Notes: generated from the sequence alone by a model not told the origin. A DNA stretch of 64,000 bases from Massilia sp. YIM B02769 (GCF_030411995.1 NZ_JASNRC010000011.1:186001-250000); one strand, 5' to 3'. Counted from the stretch's first letter, positions 52,232 through 63,042 are shown. Program-made: numbers and translations.

Positions 52232-53124
52232 TGGAGACCACCACCTTGACACCTGTTGTCACGAAGGCACGCGGGGAGGGCCGCAGGGAAGGGCTGCCGG
52301 CGGCGCTGCTGCTGGCGCCGTTCGGCGCCGCCTTCCTGCTGTTCTTCCTGGTGCCGGCCCTGCACACCTTCTACATGAGCCTGACGGAGAGCAGCCTGAC
52401 GCGTACCAGCGCCTTTGTCGGCCTGGCGAATTACGCGACGCTGGTGCAGGACCCCTCGTTCTGGTCTTCGCTCTGGAACACCTTTTATTTCGCCCTGCTC
52501 ACCGTGATCCCGCTGACGGCCTTCGGCCTGCTGATGGCGCTGCTGGTGAACCGCTTCGTGCGCTTTCAATCCTGGCTGCAGGGCGCCTTCTTCCTGCCTT
52601 ACGTGCTGCCGATCTCGGTGATGACCCTGATCGCCGACTGGATGCTGCAGCCGTCGTCGGGCGTGATCAACCACCTGGTCGGCGGCCAGCGCGCCTGGCT
52701 GTCCGACGTGCACTGGGCGCTGCCGGCGGTGGCGATCGGCACCATCTGGTGGACGGTCGGCTTCAACATGCTGATGCTGCTGGCCGGCCTGCGCAACATC
52801 CCGGGCGAGCTGTATGAGGCGGCGGCCCTCGACGGCGCGCGCGGCTTCACGCTGTTCCGGGCGATTACCTGGCCGGCCCTGCGGCCGGTGGTCGGCACGG
52901 CCCTGCTGATCCAGCTGATCGCCTCGCTCAAGGTCTTCGGCCAGACCTACATCCTCACTAGCGGCGGACCCTACAACACCAGCCGCGTCACCCTGCACTA
53001 TATGTACGAGACCGCGTTTACCCAGAGCGACGCCGGCTATGCCGCCGCCGTGGCCATGGCCTTCATGTTCGTCGTGATCGCCCTGTCGCTGCTGGCCCGG
53101 GTGGCCGCGAGGAGGGCGGCATGA
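52231..53124 (+). CDS. ABC sugar importer, MalF-type permease
   Basis: A 297-residue inner-membrane permease from ATG 52231 with six predicted helices, the first at about 25-45. The EAA coupling motif ELYEAAALDGARGFTLFRAI contacts the ATPase. It forms a heterodimer with the following MalG-type protein. ATG overlaps the preceding stop (TGATG) and the stop overlaps the next start (ATGA), which implies coupled translation. A much longer open frame upstream of 52231 is antiparallel GC bias inside the binding-protein gene and is not coding. Confidence 0.93.
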   Translation: METTTLTPVVTKARGEGRREGLPAALLLAPFGAAFLLFFLVPALHTFYMSLTESSLTRTSAFVGLANYATLVQDPSFWSSLWNTFYFALLTVIPLTAFGLLMALLVNRFVRFQSWLQGAFFLPYVLPISVMTLIADWMLQPSSGVINHLVGGQRAWLSDVHWALPAVAIGTIWWTVGFNMLMLLAGLRNIPGELYEAAALDGARGFTLFRAITWPALRPVVGTALLIQLIASLKVFGQTYILTSGGPYNTSRVTLHYMYETAFTQSDAGYAAAVAMAFMFVVIALSLLARVAARRAA

Positions 53125-53969
53125 GTGTCCGCTTCCATATCGCGCGCTCGCAACTCGGGTGGACCGTCGCCGCCGTCGTCGCCAGCGTGGTGCTGGCCGC
53201 CTTGTGGCTGTTCCCCTTGCTGTGGGCGCTGTCGACGGCGCTGCGGCCCGAACATGAGACCGTGTCCGCCGTGTTCCACTGGCTGCCCCAGACCTGGACC
53301 CTGGATGCCTTCACCAAGACCCTGGGCGCCGGCAACGTGCCGCGCTGGCTGTTCAACAGCGCGCTCGTCGCCTCCCTAGTGACGGTGGTGACGATGGCGA
53401 TCAGCCTGATGGCGGCCTACGCTTTTTCCCAGCTGCGCTTCCGCGGCCGCTCGCTGCTGTTCGGCCTCGCCATGCTGGCCTTTTTGCTGCCCTTCGAGGC
53501 CTTGCTGGTGCCGCTGTTTCGCACCATGCACCAGCTGGGCATGATCAACAGCTATGCCGGGCTGGTGCTGCCGCAGGTGGTGTCGCCGGTGGTGATCTAC
53601 GTGTTCAAGCAGTTCTTCGATGCGATTCCGGCCGACTTCCGCGAGGCGGCGCTGATGGACGGCGCCAATCCGCTGCGCGTGCTGTGGAGCGTCTACCTGC
53701 CGATTTCCGGCAACATCGTCTGGGCGATGGCGATCGTCACCTTCATCGGCGCCTGGAACAACTTCCTCTGGCCCTTCATCATCGTCACCTCGAACGACAT
53801 GATGACGATTCCGCTGGGCCTGACCCAGACCTACGATGCGTTTGGCGTGCGCTATGCGCAACTGATGGCGGCGGCGCTGCTGGGCGCCTTGCCGGTCGCG
53901 CTGGCCTACGTGGTGTTCCAGCGCCGGGTGACCCAGGGCTTCCTCGCCGCGAGCGGCCTCAAGGGATAA
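53121..53969 (+). CDS. ABC sugar importer, MalG-type permease
   Basis: A 282-residue permease with six helices, the first at about 14-35. The EAA motif is DFREAALMDGANPLRVLWSV. The ending LAASGLKG is typical of MalG/LacG-type proteins. Together with the MalF-type subunit it forms the sugar-conducting pore, driven by the ATPase encoded 28 bases downstream. ATG 53121 sits in a four-base overlap. Confidence 0.93.
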   Translation: MSVRFHIARSQLGWTVAAVVASVVLAALWLFPLLWALSTALRPEHETVSAVFHWLPQTWTLDAFTKTLGAGNVPRWLFNSALVASLVTVVTMAISLMAAYAFSQLRFRGRSLLFGLAMLAFLLPFEALLVPLFRTMHQLGMINSYAGLVLPQVVSPVVIYVFKQFFDAIPADFREAALMDGANPLRVLWSVYLPISGNIVWAMAIVTFIGAWNNFLWPFIIVTSNDMMTIPLGLTQTYDAFGVRYAQLMAAALLGALPVALAYVVFQRRVTQGFLAASGLKG

Positions 53970-53997
53970 GTCAAAAGATTAAACGCAGGAGTAGAAC

Positions 53998-55128
<1,131 letters not shown>

Positions 55129-55176
55129 ATTCCATGATGCGTTTGGACGCACGTCATGTGCGCAGCCAGCCATGAC

Positions 55177-55207
55177 GATTTCGGATAGCTCCTGCGTGTT
55201 TCGTTAT
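55177..55207 (+). promoter_or_regulatory. Shared 31-bp regulatory motif, copy upstream of TonB receptor
   Basis: GATTT-N12-GCGTGTTTCGTTAT with the same spacing as the copy at 49775-49805, followed by a G-rich run and GCGC. It lies about 97 bases before the receptor start. The match links the receptor to the GH43/ABC operon as one regulon. Confidence 0.6.
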
Positions 55208-55303
55208 CGGTGGCGCGGGGCTTGCTCTTTTAGGATGTGAAGATACCGAGCCGGCGCCGACCGGCAGGCGAATGACTTTTCATAATAAATTCAGGAGACA
55301 TGC

Positions 55304-58183
55304 ATGACACGATTCGAAGTCAAGCCGATCTGCGCCGCCATCATGCTGCTGTCGGCCTATGGTGCGCCCGCACTCGCGCAAACCACGACGGACAACGCCG
55401 CGCCCAGCGCCAACACGAGCGCGGCCACCAGCGCCAGCAGCGGCGCCAGCGCAAGCGGCGACATGGCCTCCGGCGCCGACGCAGCCCAGGCCCAGCCCGC
55501 CCAGGCCTTTCCCGCCACCGCCCAGCCCTTGCCCGAAACCGCCCAGGCGCCCGCCGTGGTCCAGGTCACCGGCCTGCGCGGCAGCCTGCGCTCGGCCGAG
55601 GCCATCAAGCGCGATTCGCTGCAGGTGGTCGACGCCATCAATGCCGAGGACATCGGCAAATTCCCCGACCGCCAGGCCGGCGACGCGCTGCAGCGCGTGG
55701 CGGGCGTGCAGGTGGGGCGCGACCGCGGCCAGACCAGCACCGTAATCATCCGCGGGCTGCCCGACGTGGTAACCACCATCGACGGCAACGAGATCTTCAC
55801 GGCGGCGGCGCGCCGCCTGTCCTACGAGGATTTGCCGGTGCAGTCGATCGGCGGCCTGGAAGTCTACAAGTCGGCCACCCCGAATCAGCTGGAAGGCGGC
55901 ATCGCCGGCGGTGTCAACGTGCGCCTGCGCTCGCCCTTCGACGCGAAAGGCTACAGCTTCACCGGCTACATCGAAGACCGCATGAACCAGACCAACGGCA
56001 GCGACGCCAGCAAGGACACGCACAATCCGGGCGGCGGCTTCTCGGTCAGCAACCGCTGGGATACCGGTGTCGGTGAAATGGGCGCGTTGCTCGACGTCGC
56101 CGTCAACCGCGAAAAATGGACTTTCCCGGTGCAGTGGGTCGACCGTCCGGACGGCATCTTCTCGGTCAGTCCCGACGGCACCGCCACCCGGCTCGAGAAT
56201 GCGGCGCAGTACACGGCGGCGCCGGGCGACGTGCTCGGCCAGTTGCCCAACATCGGCGGCATCTACAACAGCGGCACGCGCGAGCGCCAGAGCATCCACG
56301 GCGCCTTCCAGTGGAAGATCAGCCCGCGGCTGCAGGCCACTGCCCAATACCTGGGAACCGGCTACCAGGGTCGCAACGCGGTGAACTACATCCTGAATAT
56401 TGCCACCGGCGCGCCGCGCCTGACGAACGTGGTACTGGCGCCCCAGGGCGATTATTGCAATACCTCGCGCGGCGTGATCTGCCCGATCATGTCGGCGACT
56501 GCCCCGGCCTTCCTGTCGCCGCGCGACCCGTACGACTGGTTCCCCTACACGGCCACCAGTACCTGGGGACAGAAGGAACGCACGTACACCCACTTCCTGA
56601 ACCTTGCCCTGCGCTACGCCGATGGCCCGGTAACGGTGAATACCCACGTGGCCTACACGCGTTCGAAGTTCGTCAACGACACGGTCATCGTCGACCAGCA
56701 GGTGCCTGGCGCGAGCTCCAGCGTATACGCGGTCGGCAGCGACGGCCATGGCGGCTACAACGCGATCACGACTCCCGGCAGCGCGAATGCCCTGCGCGAC
56801 CCGAACCAGTTCGTGCTGCGTGGCCTCGTGCAGAACTGGAGCGAGCAGGCCGGCCAGCAGTTCCAGTGGCGTTCCGATGGCACCTACCGCTTGGGCGGCG
56901 ATGGTTTCTTCAGGGCCGTGCTTGCAGGTGTGCGCCTGTCCGAGCGCAAGGTCAGCAACCATAGCGCCGAACGCGCGTCCGACCTTGCCGGCAGCGTTCG
57001 TCCGACCCCGGCCGGCCTGTTCGGGCCAGGCTTCGAGGAACTGGTGCCGGGCCTGGACCGCCTGGGCGGCCCCTGGTACACGCCTTCGGCGAACTACCTG
57101 ATCGAGAACGCCGACACCGTGCGCAACGCCTATGGCCAGCCAAGCGGCCGCGTGCCCGACGACCCGACGCGCCTGTTCGACCAGCGCGAGCGTAACGCGA
57201 CCTTCTACCTGTCCGGCCGCTTCGAAACCGAACTCGGCGGCATCAAGGTCAGCGGCGAAGCCGGCGCGCGCGTGCTGAAAGACAAGCGCAAGCTGCGCGG
57301 CCAGAACCGCATCGGCGACGTGGTGACCGACGTCGACCTGTCCACCTCCGAGACCAATGTGCTGCCGAGCATGTCGGCGATCGTCAACTGGAACGAGCAG
57401 TGGCAGTCCCACCTTTCGGCCGGCAAGACCCTGACCCGTCCGGGCTTCCGCGAGCTGAACCCCGCGCTGTCGCTGATTCCTCCGACCGTGAACGCGCCGG
57501 GCAGCGGCGGCGCCGGCAACCCCGACCTGTCGCCGACCAAGTCGAAGAACATCGACGCCACGCTCGAGTACTACTTCGCGAAGAACGGCTATGCACAGAT
57601 TGCCTTGTTCCATCGCGACATCGACGGCTACCTCCAGAACTTCACCCAGGACGAAACGATCAACGGCGTCACCTACCGTGTGAGCCGGCCGCAGAACTCG
57701 GGCAAGGGCACGCTGCGCGGGGCCGAACTGAGCGCCCAGAAATTCTTCGATTTCCTGCCCGGCTTCTGGCGCGACTTCGGTGTGCAGGCCAACTACACCT
57801 GGATCGACGGCGACAACGAAACCAGGACCTCGCTCAATAGCGACCAGTTCACCAAGACGGCGCTGATCGGCGTGGCAAAGCAGAACTACAACCTGGCATT
57901 GCTGTACGAAGGCAACGGCATCACCGGCCGCCTGGCCGCGACCCGCCGCGGCGATTACGTCGAGCAGATCGCCGAAGATCCGTTCCGCCAGGACCGGGTA
58001 GTCAAGGCCACCACCTTCGTCGACCTGAGCATCGGCTACGAGCTGACGCCGAACGTGTCGCTGCACTTCGACGCGATCAACCTGACCAAGGCAAAGTTCG
58101 AAAGCGAGCTCGGCCCTTACCAGCCGCGCGACATCCGCTACAACATGACGACCTATGGCCTGAGCCTGCGCTACAAGATGTAA
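55304..58183 (+). CDS. TonB-dependent receptor, glycan type (GH43 locus)
   Basis: A 959-residue outer-membrane receptor starting at ATG 55304 with AGGAGA at 55292-55297. A signal peptide ends near ALAQTT and is followed by an unusual Ala/Ser/Gln-rich low-complexity stretch of about 60 residues. VVQVTGLRGSLRSAEAIK then marks the TonB-box/plug start, with EDIGKFPDRQAGDALQRVAGV behind it, a form typical of TonB receptors of polysaccharide loci (IPR010104 style). The barrel ends SLRYKM. It probably takes up oligosaccharides for the neighbouring GH43 enzymes and ABC importer, consistent with the shared upstream motif. Confidence 0.9.
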   Translation: MTRFEVKPICAAIMLLSAYGAPALAQTTTDNAAPSANTSAATSASSGASASGDMASGADAAQAQPAQAFPATAQPLPETAQAPAVVQVTGLRGSLRSAEAIKRDSLQVVDAINAEDIGKFPDRQAGDALQRVAGVQVGRDRGQTSTVIIRGLPDVVTTIDGNEIFTAAARRLSYEDLPVQSIGGLEVYKSATPNQLEGGIAGGVNVRLRSPFDAKGYSFTGYIEDRMNQTNGSDASKDTHNPGGGFSVSNRWDTGVGEMGALLDVAVNREKWTFPVQWVDRPDGIFSVSPDGTATRLENAAQYTAAPGDVLGQLPNIGGIYNSGTRERQSIHGAFQWKISPRLQATAQYLGTGYQGRNAVNYILNIATGAPRLTNVVLAPQGDYCNTSRGVICPIMSATAPAFLSPRDPYDWFPYTATSTWGQKERTYTHFLNLALRYADGPVTVNTHVAYTRSKFVNDTVIVDQQVPGASSSVYAVGSDGHGGYNAITTPGSANALRDPNQFVLRGLVQNWSEQAGQQFQWRSDGTYRLGGDGFFRAVLAGVRLSERKVSNHSAERASDLAGSVRPTPAGLFGPGFEELVPGLDRLGGPWYTPSANYLIENADTVRNAYGQPSGRVPDDPTRLFDQRERNATFYLSGRFETELGGIKVSGEAGARVLKDKRKLRGQNRIGDVVTDVDLSTSETNVLPSMSAIVNWNEQWQSHLSAGKTLTRPGFRELNPALSLIPPTVNAPGSGGAGNPDLSPTKSKNIDATLEYYFAKNGYAQIALFHRDIDGYLQNFTQDETINGVTYRVSRPQNSGKGTLRGAELSAQKFFDFLPGFWRDFGVQANYTWIDGDNETRTSLNSDQFTKTALIGVAKQNYNLALLYEGNGITGRLAATRRGDYVEQIAEDPFRQDRVVKATTFVDLSIGYELTPNVSLHFDAINLTKAKFESELGPYQPRDIRYNMTTYGLSLRYKM

Positions 58184-58197
58184 GCCATGACCGTCGG

Positions 58198-58224
58198 GCC
58201 GCCCGCACGCGTGGGCGGCTTTTT
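58198..58224 (+). terminator. Terminator between TonB receptor and second GH43 gene
   Basis: GCCGCCC (58198-58204) pairs with GGGCGGC (58213-58219) across an 8-base loop, followed by TTTTT (58220-58224). The GH43 ribosome-binding site begins only 10 bases later, so read-through must supply that gene unless another promoter exists. Confidence 0.82.
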
Positions 58225-58245
58225 GCTTTCTCCAGGAGACACGCT

Positions 58246-59199
58246 GTGCCCCGCACCTACCAGAACCCGGTCTATCCCGACACCATGGCCGATCCCTTCG
58301 TCCTGAAACACGAAGGCGTTTACTACGCCTACGGCACTGCGCCCGGCGGCGCCGACGGCCGCCAGATCCCGGTGCTGCGCTCGACCGACCTGGTCGACTG
58401 GGAAGCGCTCGGCCACGCCCTCGTGCCCACCGGCGCCGCGCACTACTGGGCGCCCGAGGTGGCCTTCCACGAGGGCCGTTTCTACATGTACTACTCGTCC
58501 GGCTCGGCCGATGAAGGCACCGACCAGAAGCTGCGCGTAGCGGTATCCGACGATCCGGCCGGACCCTTCGTCGATACCGGCAAGATCCTCGTGCCGGACC
58601 AGCCATTCTCGATCGATGCCCATCCCTACCGCCACAGCGACGGCCAGTGGTACCTGTTCTACTGCGTCGACTTCCTGCACGTGGCGGACGACCACCGGGT
58701 CGGTACCGGCATCGTGGTCGACCGTTTGCTGGACATGGACACGCTGGCCGGCGAACCCGTGATGGTGGTGCGTCCGCACCAGGACTGGCACATCTTCCGC
58801 AAGGACCGCACGATGTACGGCAGCGTCTACGACTGGCATACGGTGGAAGGCGCGTCGGTGCAGGAGCACGACGGGCAGCTGTACTGCTTCTACAGCGGCG
58901 GCGCCTGGGAGCGCGACAACTACGGCGTCAGCTACGTGGTGGCCGACCATCCGCTCGGGCCATGGCATCGGCCCGACGGCGGGGAAGAAGCGCTGCTGAT
59001 GCGCAGCGTGCCCGGCGCGGTGATCGGGCCGGGACATAATTCCTTTACCACCTCGCCGGACGGCAGCCAGACCTGGATCGTGTACCACGCCTGGGATGTG
59101 GCGCAGACGACGCGGCGCATGTGTATCGACAGGTTGGAGTGGAAGGGCAAGCGCCCCGTCACGGCAGGCCCCAGCCACGGCCCGCAACCAGCTCCGTAA
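58246..59199 (+). CDS. GH43 glycoside hydrolase, probably cytoplasmic
   Basis: A 317-residue enzyme starting at GTG 58246, with AGGAG at 58234-58238. No signal peptide is present (MPRTYQNPVYPDTMADPFVL), unlike the lipoprotein GH43 at 49906. The GH43 acids are Asp16 in MADPFVL, Asp124 in SIDAHPYR and Glu201 in TVEGASV. A cytoplasmic alpha-L-arabinofuranosidase or beta-xylosidase that finishes oligosaccharides imported by the ABC system is the natural role. It follows the TonB receptor gene past a strong terminator, so its expression may depend on read-through. Confidence 0.88.
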   Translation: MPRTYQNPVYPDTMADPFVLKHEGVYYAYGTAPGGADGRQIPVLRSTDLVDWEALGHALVPTGAAHYWAPEVAFHEGRFYMYYSSGSADEGTDQKLRVAVSDDPAGPFVDTGKILVPDQPFSIDAHPYRHSDGQWYLFYCVDFLHVADDHRVGTGIVVDRLLDMDTLAGEPVMVVRPHQDWHIFRKDRTMYGSVYDWHTVEGASVQEHDGQLYCFYSGGAWERDNYGVSYVVADHPLGPWHRPDGGEEALLMRSVPGAVIGPGHNSFTTSPDGSQTWIVYHAWDVAQTTRRMCIDRLEWKGKRPVTAGPSHGPQPAP

Positions 59200-59262
59200 A
59201 CCGGACCGCGCCAGCGCCGCCCCAGTGCGGCATGCCGGGCAAGGACGCCTGTCCTGCGGGCG

Positions 59263-59616
59263 TCAGCGCCGCATCCGGACGCGCCTGCGAAGCCTTGCGG
59301 CCACCGGCGCCGCCAGCAGGATCGCCACGAAAGACACGGCAATATCGACCAGGAGCGCTCCGGCAGACAGCTGGTCTTCACCGAACGACAGCTTGCGTTC
59401 CACGGATACGCCCGGCGCATCGAACAGGTAAGGCACCGGGAAGCCGCCCTTCAACGCGGGCTTGTAGCAGGGATCGTTCCCTTGCGGCCCGCACATATTC
59501 CCGTACTCGACCGGTTCGGGCCCGATGCGCTCAATCGATACCGAAAGTACTGCAAGGATGATCGCCACAACCAGGGCGAAGCCGATGCGAGGCAGGCTGG
59601 CAATCCGCTTGTTCAT
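59263..59616 (-). CDS. Small predicted membrane protein, unknown function
   Basis: A 117-residue protein from ATG 59616 (MNKRIASLPRIG). It has an N-terminal membrane helix (about 12-28), a Cys-containing extracytoplasmic middle (MCGPQG and DPCYKP, two cysteines that could form a disulfide), and a second helix near 85-107 ending in an Arg-rich tail. A longer reading begins at 59724, but the hydrophobic segment favours the internal ATG. No family is recognised, and its neighbours give no clear role. Confidence 0.55.
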   Translation of the reverse strand: MNKRIASLPRIGFALVVAIILAVLSVSIERIGPEPVEYGNMCGPQGNDPCYKPALKGGFPVPYLFDAPGVSVERKLSFGEDQLSAGALLVDIAVSFVAILLAAPVAARLRRRVRMRR

Positions 59617-59787
59617 GGTGTCGAGTATCCCCTCGCATTCAGGATGGTTGCGCTGCACCGGCGTTGCCGACCCGGTGCCGGCCCCATACAGTGTACGTTG
59701 TATCTCCTGCATCCAGGGCGTCATGCCGCCGGCTTGTCCATGCGTGACCGATCAGTGCTCATCCATGGCTAACGGTGGCAGCGCCAA

Positions 59788-59813
59788 GAAAAAAGCCCGC
59801 GCGTACGCGGGCT
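59788..59813 (-). terminator. Terminator of the minus-strand TonB receptor gene
   Basis: On the minus strand AGCCCGCG and CGCGGGCT (59794-59813) form a stem with a CGTA-type loop, followed by a run of T (A run at 59789-59794 on the plus strand). It lies about 22 bases after the receptor stop. Confidence 0.85.
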
Positions 59814-59835
59814 GGCAAGATCCAACAGGAGACCA

Positions 59836-62796
59836 TCAGAACTTGTAGCGCAAGCCCGCCAGGAACTCGCGCCCGGTCACGTTGTTCACCACCACGCTGT
59901 TGCGCGCGCGGCTGATGAACTGGTCGTTCGGCTCGTTGGTCAGGTTTACACCCTCCAGCGTGAACTCCAGCTTGTCGTTCCACTTGTAGGTCAGCGACAC
60001 GTCGACGTTGAAGGTACCGTTCTTGCCCTCGACGTCGTTGTTGTTCTGCCCCGGCACGCGGGTCAGGAAGCCGGAACGCTTGGCGCCTGAGACGCGCGCG
60101 CTGAACTTGCCGTCGTCGTAGTACAGCGTGGCGTTCCACGACTTCGGCGACAAATTCAGCAAATCGTCGACGATGCGGTCGCTGCTGGTCGGCGAAATCG
60201 CGTACTCGATGGTCGAGCTGACCTTGGTGTAATTCAGTACCGTGCCGAAGTTCTTGCCCCAGCCCGGCAGGAAGGTGAACGGCTGCTGGTAGTTCAGCTC
60301 GAGGCCCTTCAGCTTGCCGCCGTCGGTGTTGATCGGCGCCGTCACCGCGAACACTTCCTCGCCGGTGAAGTTCGACGGCAGCAGGGTCAAAGGCAGGCCG
60401 GTTTCGCGGAACGGCACGTTGGTGCGCAGGCTCTGGATATAGGTGTCGATGTTCTTCTGGAACAGGCCCAGGCCGACAAAGGCGTTCTTGCCGAAGTAGT
60501 ACTCGAAGCTCGAATCGAAGGTCTTGGCGCGGAAGGGTTTCAGCAGCGGGTTGCCGGTGTTGATGGTCAACGTCCCGGTGGTCGAGATGGTGCCGCCAGG
60601 CGACAGGAAGCCTAGCTGCGGACGCGTCATCACCTTCGCCGTACCGAAGCGCACGATGAAGTTGTCGGTGACATTCGCCGCGATGTTCAGCGAGGGCAGG
60701 GTGTCCTTGTAGTCGTGGTTCACCTGCACCGCGGTGCCGCCGCCGGCCGCCTGGTAGCCGATCGCTTCGAGTTCCGTCTTCACGTGGCGTACGCCGACGT
60801 TACCCCGCACCGGAATGTCCCACAAATCGGCCTTGAACTCGCCCATCAGGTAGAAGCCGTCGTCGCGCTCGCGCACGGTGCGGTTGTTGCCGCGCGCATT
60901 GCCGTTGGTGATCGACGACAGGGTAAAGTCGCCCGGCCCGCCGGCCGGTCCGGCCTTGATGCAGTTGCAGTAGATGTCGTAGGCGGCCGCAATCGCCTTC
61001 AGGTTCGGGATCACCCAGCCGGTCACGTTCCCGCCCGGCATATCCAGGCCCTTGCCGAAGCCGGTGATGGTGCTGGTCAGCCCGGTGGCGCCGGCCGGCG
61101 GCGCGAAGATGGTGTCGTTCTGGTTCACGCGGCGGTACTCGTAGGTATCGGACTCGTACTTCTTGCGGTTGATGCCGCCCTTGATGATGAATCCATCTGC
61201 CGCTTCCCAGGCCAGGTCGAACTGGCCGACGTCGTTGACGTTGGTCGCGCCTTGCGGACGGATGCGGATTTCGCTGGTGGTGGTGTTCGGCACCGTGGTC
61301 GGCTGGGTGCCGCTCGCCACCTGCGGCACGCCGATGATGCCGAGCGCGCCGTTCTGCGCGGCCGGGTCGAACGGATAGCCGATGATGGCGGCGCGGTCGT
61401 CTTGGCGGAAGTCGAGCGTGTAGCCGTTCACGTTCAGGGCGTCGAGCGTGACCGTGGTCTGGACCGGATTGCGGAATTTCGAGTTGGCGCGGCCGATCTT
61501 GGCGCTCATGCTGAGCGTGTCCGTGAACTTGTGTTCCAGGGTCAGGGTCGGCTGGGTGAAGGTGGTGGTCAGCTCGTCGTAGCGCGACTCCGAACGGATG
61601 TCGACGCCGTTGTACTTGCCGTAGAGGAGGGCGCCGTTCGGTGCGTACTGGGCCTCGACCACGCTGATCTGCGGCTTGCCGCCCTGGCTGGCGCTGCGGC
61701 TGAACGAGATCGCCTCCAGGAAGTCTTCCTGGCGCGTCGCGTCGAGCTTCGAGTACAGCATGTCGAAGGTCAGCAGGGTGCCCTTTTGCGGGCGCCATTG
61801 CATCGATGCGGTCAGGCCCAGGCGGTCCTGGTCGTGGGTCAGGCGGCCGTAGCGCGGCAGGCGCGGGTGGAAGTTGTTCGGGTCGCTGGCGGCATTGTAG
61901 GCGGCGATGTTTTCCGGCGTGTTCGGCAGGCGCGGCACGCCCTGGGCGGCCGGGCCGCAGGTGGTGGCGGTGGAGTTCGACGGATTCGCGGTCACGCCCT
62001 GCGGCGCGCACCAGCCGCCCGACGACGGGCCGTTATCCCAGCGCACGGTGCTGAAGCCATCTTCCAGCACGCGGCGCTTGGAGAAGGCGCCCGAGACCAG
62101 CACGCCGAATTTGCGGTCGAAGAAGGTGTCCGACACCATGAAGGCGACGCGCGGGTCGACCTTCTCCGAGCCGTCGTTGTACTTGCCCTTGGCCGCGACC
62201 GTGGCGTTGAAGCCGCGCAGGTCGAAGGGACGCAAGGTTTGCAGATCGACGGTGGCGCCGAGCGAGCCTTCGTCGACGTCGGCCGAGGAGCTCTTGCGCA
62301 CGGTGAGTGACGAGAACAGTTCGGAAGCGAACACGTTGAAGTCGAAGCCGCGGCCGCGGTTGGTGCCGCCCGAGCTGTCGGTGCCGCCGGTGGTGGCCAG
62401 GCCTTCGATGCCGTTGATGCGCACGCGGGTGAAGTCCTGGCCCAGGCCGCGCACCGTGATGTTGCGGCCTTCGCCGGCGTCGCGGTCGATCACCACGCCC
62501 GGCACGCGCTGCAGCGATTCGGCCAGGTTCGTGTCGGGGAACTTGCCCATGTCCTCGGACTTGATGACATCGACGATGCCGTTGTCCTGGCGCTTGGCGT
62601 TTAGCGCGCTTTCGAGCGAGGCGCGCAGGCCGGTCACCTGGACGGTCTGCATCTGCTGGGGTGCTTCGGCCTGAGCCGTGGTTTGCGCCACCGCCTGCGC
62701 AAACGCGGGGCCGATCGACAGGGCGGAAATGGAAGCCGTGCCGAGCAGGCACAGGGTGAGTTTGCGTAAGGCTGCACTATGCTGATTATTGGTCAT
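59836..62796 (-). CDS. TonB-dependent receptor, polysaccharide type
   Basis: A 986-residue outer-membrane receptor from ATG 62796. The signal peptide spans about 1-33 (ending PAFAQ). The plug starts with QTVQVTGLRASLESALNAK, then MGKFPDTNLAESLQRVPGV and DRDAGEGRNITVRGLG. The form is that of proteobacterial carbohydrate TonB receptors. The barrel ends GLRYKF. It is followed on the same strand by its own terminator and preceded by a DUF4861 gene that begins beyond the right edge. Upstream lie three copies of an ATTTGGTC-type motif, so it may be controlled by a GntR- or LacI-type repressor. The ligand is inferred only from context. Confidence 0.9.
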   Translation of the reverse strand: MTNNQHSAALRKLTLCLLGTASISALSIGPAFAQAVAQTTAQAEAPQQMQTVQVTGLRASLESALNAKRQDNGIVDVIKSEDMGKFPDTNLAESLQRVPGVVIDRDAGEGRNITVRGLGQDFTRVRINGIEGLATTGGTDSSGGTNRGRGFDFNVFASELFSSLTVRKSSSADVDEGSLGATVDLQTLRPFDLRGFNATVAAKGKYNDGSEKVDPRVAFMVSDTFFDRKFGVLVSGAFSKRRVLEDGFSTVRWDNGPSSGGWCAPQGVTANPSNSTATTCGPAAQGVPRLPNTPENIAAYNAASDPNNFHPRLPRYGRLTHDQDRLGLTASMQWRPQKGTLLTFDMLYSKLDATRQEDFLEAISFSRSASQGGKPQISVVEAQYAPNGALLYGKYNGVDIRSESRYDELTTTFTQPTLTLEHKFTDTLSMSAKIGRANSKFRNPVQTTVTLDALNVNGYTLDFRQDDRAAIIGYPFDPAAQNGALGIIGVPQVASGTQPTTVPNTTTSEIRIRPQGATNVNDVGQFDLAWEAADGFIIKGGINRKKYESDTYEYRRVNQNDTIFAPPAGATGLTSTITGFGKGLDMPGGNVTGWVIPNLKAIAAAYDIYCNCIKAGPAGGPGDFTLSSITNGNARGNNRTVRERDDGFYLMGEFKADLWDIPVRGNVGVRHVKTELEAIGYQAAGGGTAVQVNHDYKDTLPSLNIAANVTDNFIVRFGTAKVMTRPQLGFLSPGGTISTTGTLTINTGNPLLKPFRAKTFDSSFEYYFGKNAFVGLGLFQKNIDTYIQSLRTNVPFRETGLPLTLLPSNFTGEEVFAVTAPINTDGGKLKGLELNYQQPFTFLPGWGKNFGTVLNYTKVSSTIEYAISPTSSDRIVDDLLNLSPKSWNATLYYDDGKFSARVSGAKRSGFLTRVPGQNNNDVEGKNGTFNVDVSLTYKWNDKLEFTLEGVNLTNEPNDQFISRARNSVVVNNVTGREFLAGLRYKF

Positions 62797-62851
62797 GCTG
62801 TCTCCATACGTTTTTATTGAGGCAGGTGCCAGTCTGCGCGCCCACCGCTAC

Positions 62852-62950
62852 GGCAATATTAGATTTGGTCAGGCCGGTTTTGGGATTCTAAGGCAATATT
62901 TGCAATTTTGGTCAGTCCAATACAAATAAATACAGTAATTGGTCGGGCCT
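62852..62950 (-). promoter_or_regulatory. Tandem operator-like repeats upstream of the minus-strand TonB receptor
   Basis: Two copies of GGCAATATT followed by T-rich sequence and TTGGTCAG occur at 62852-62875 and 62892-62918. A third, partial site ATTGGTCGGGCC is at 62938-62949. The second site contains TTGGTCAGTCCAA (62908-62920), an interrupted palindrome like those of GntR-type sugar repressors. The sites lie 56-154 bases before the start codon. Confidence 0.5.
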
Positions 62951-63042
62951 GTGTGGGAAGGGGGTGTAGCGAGGAAGTCATGCGCGGGGCAAGGAAGGAC
63001 GCGGACGCACGCCACGCACGGTACGTATCCGCCAGTCAGAAC

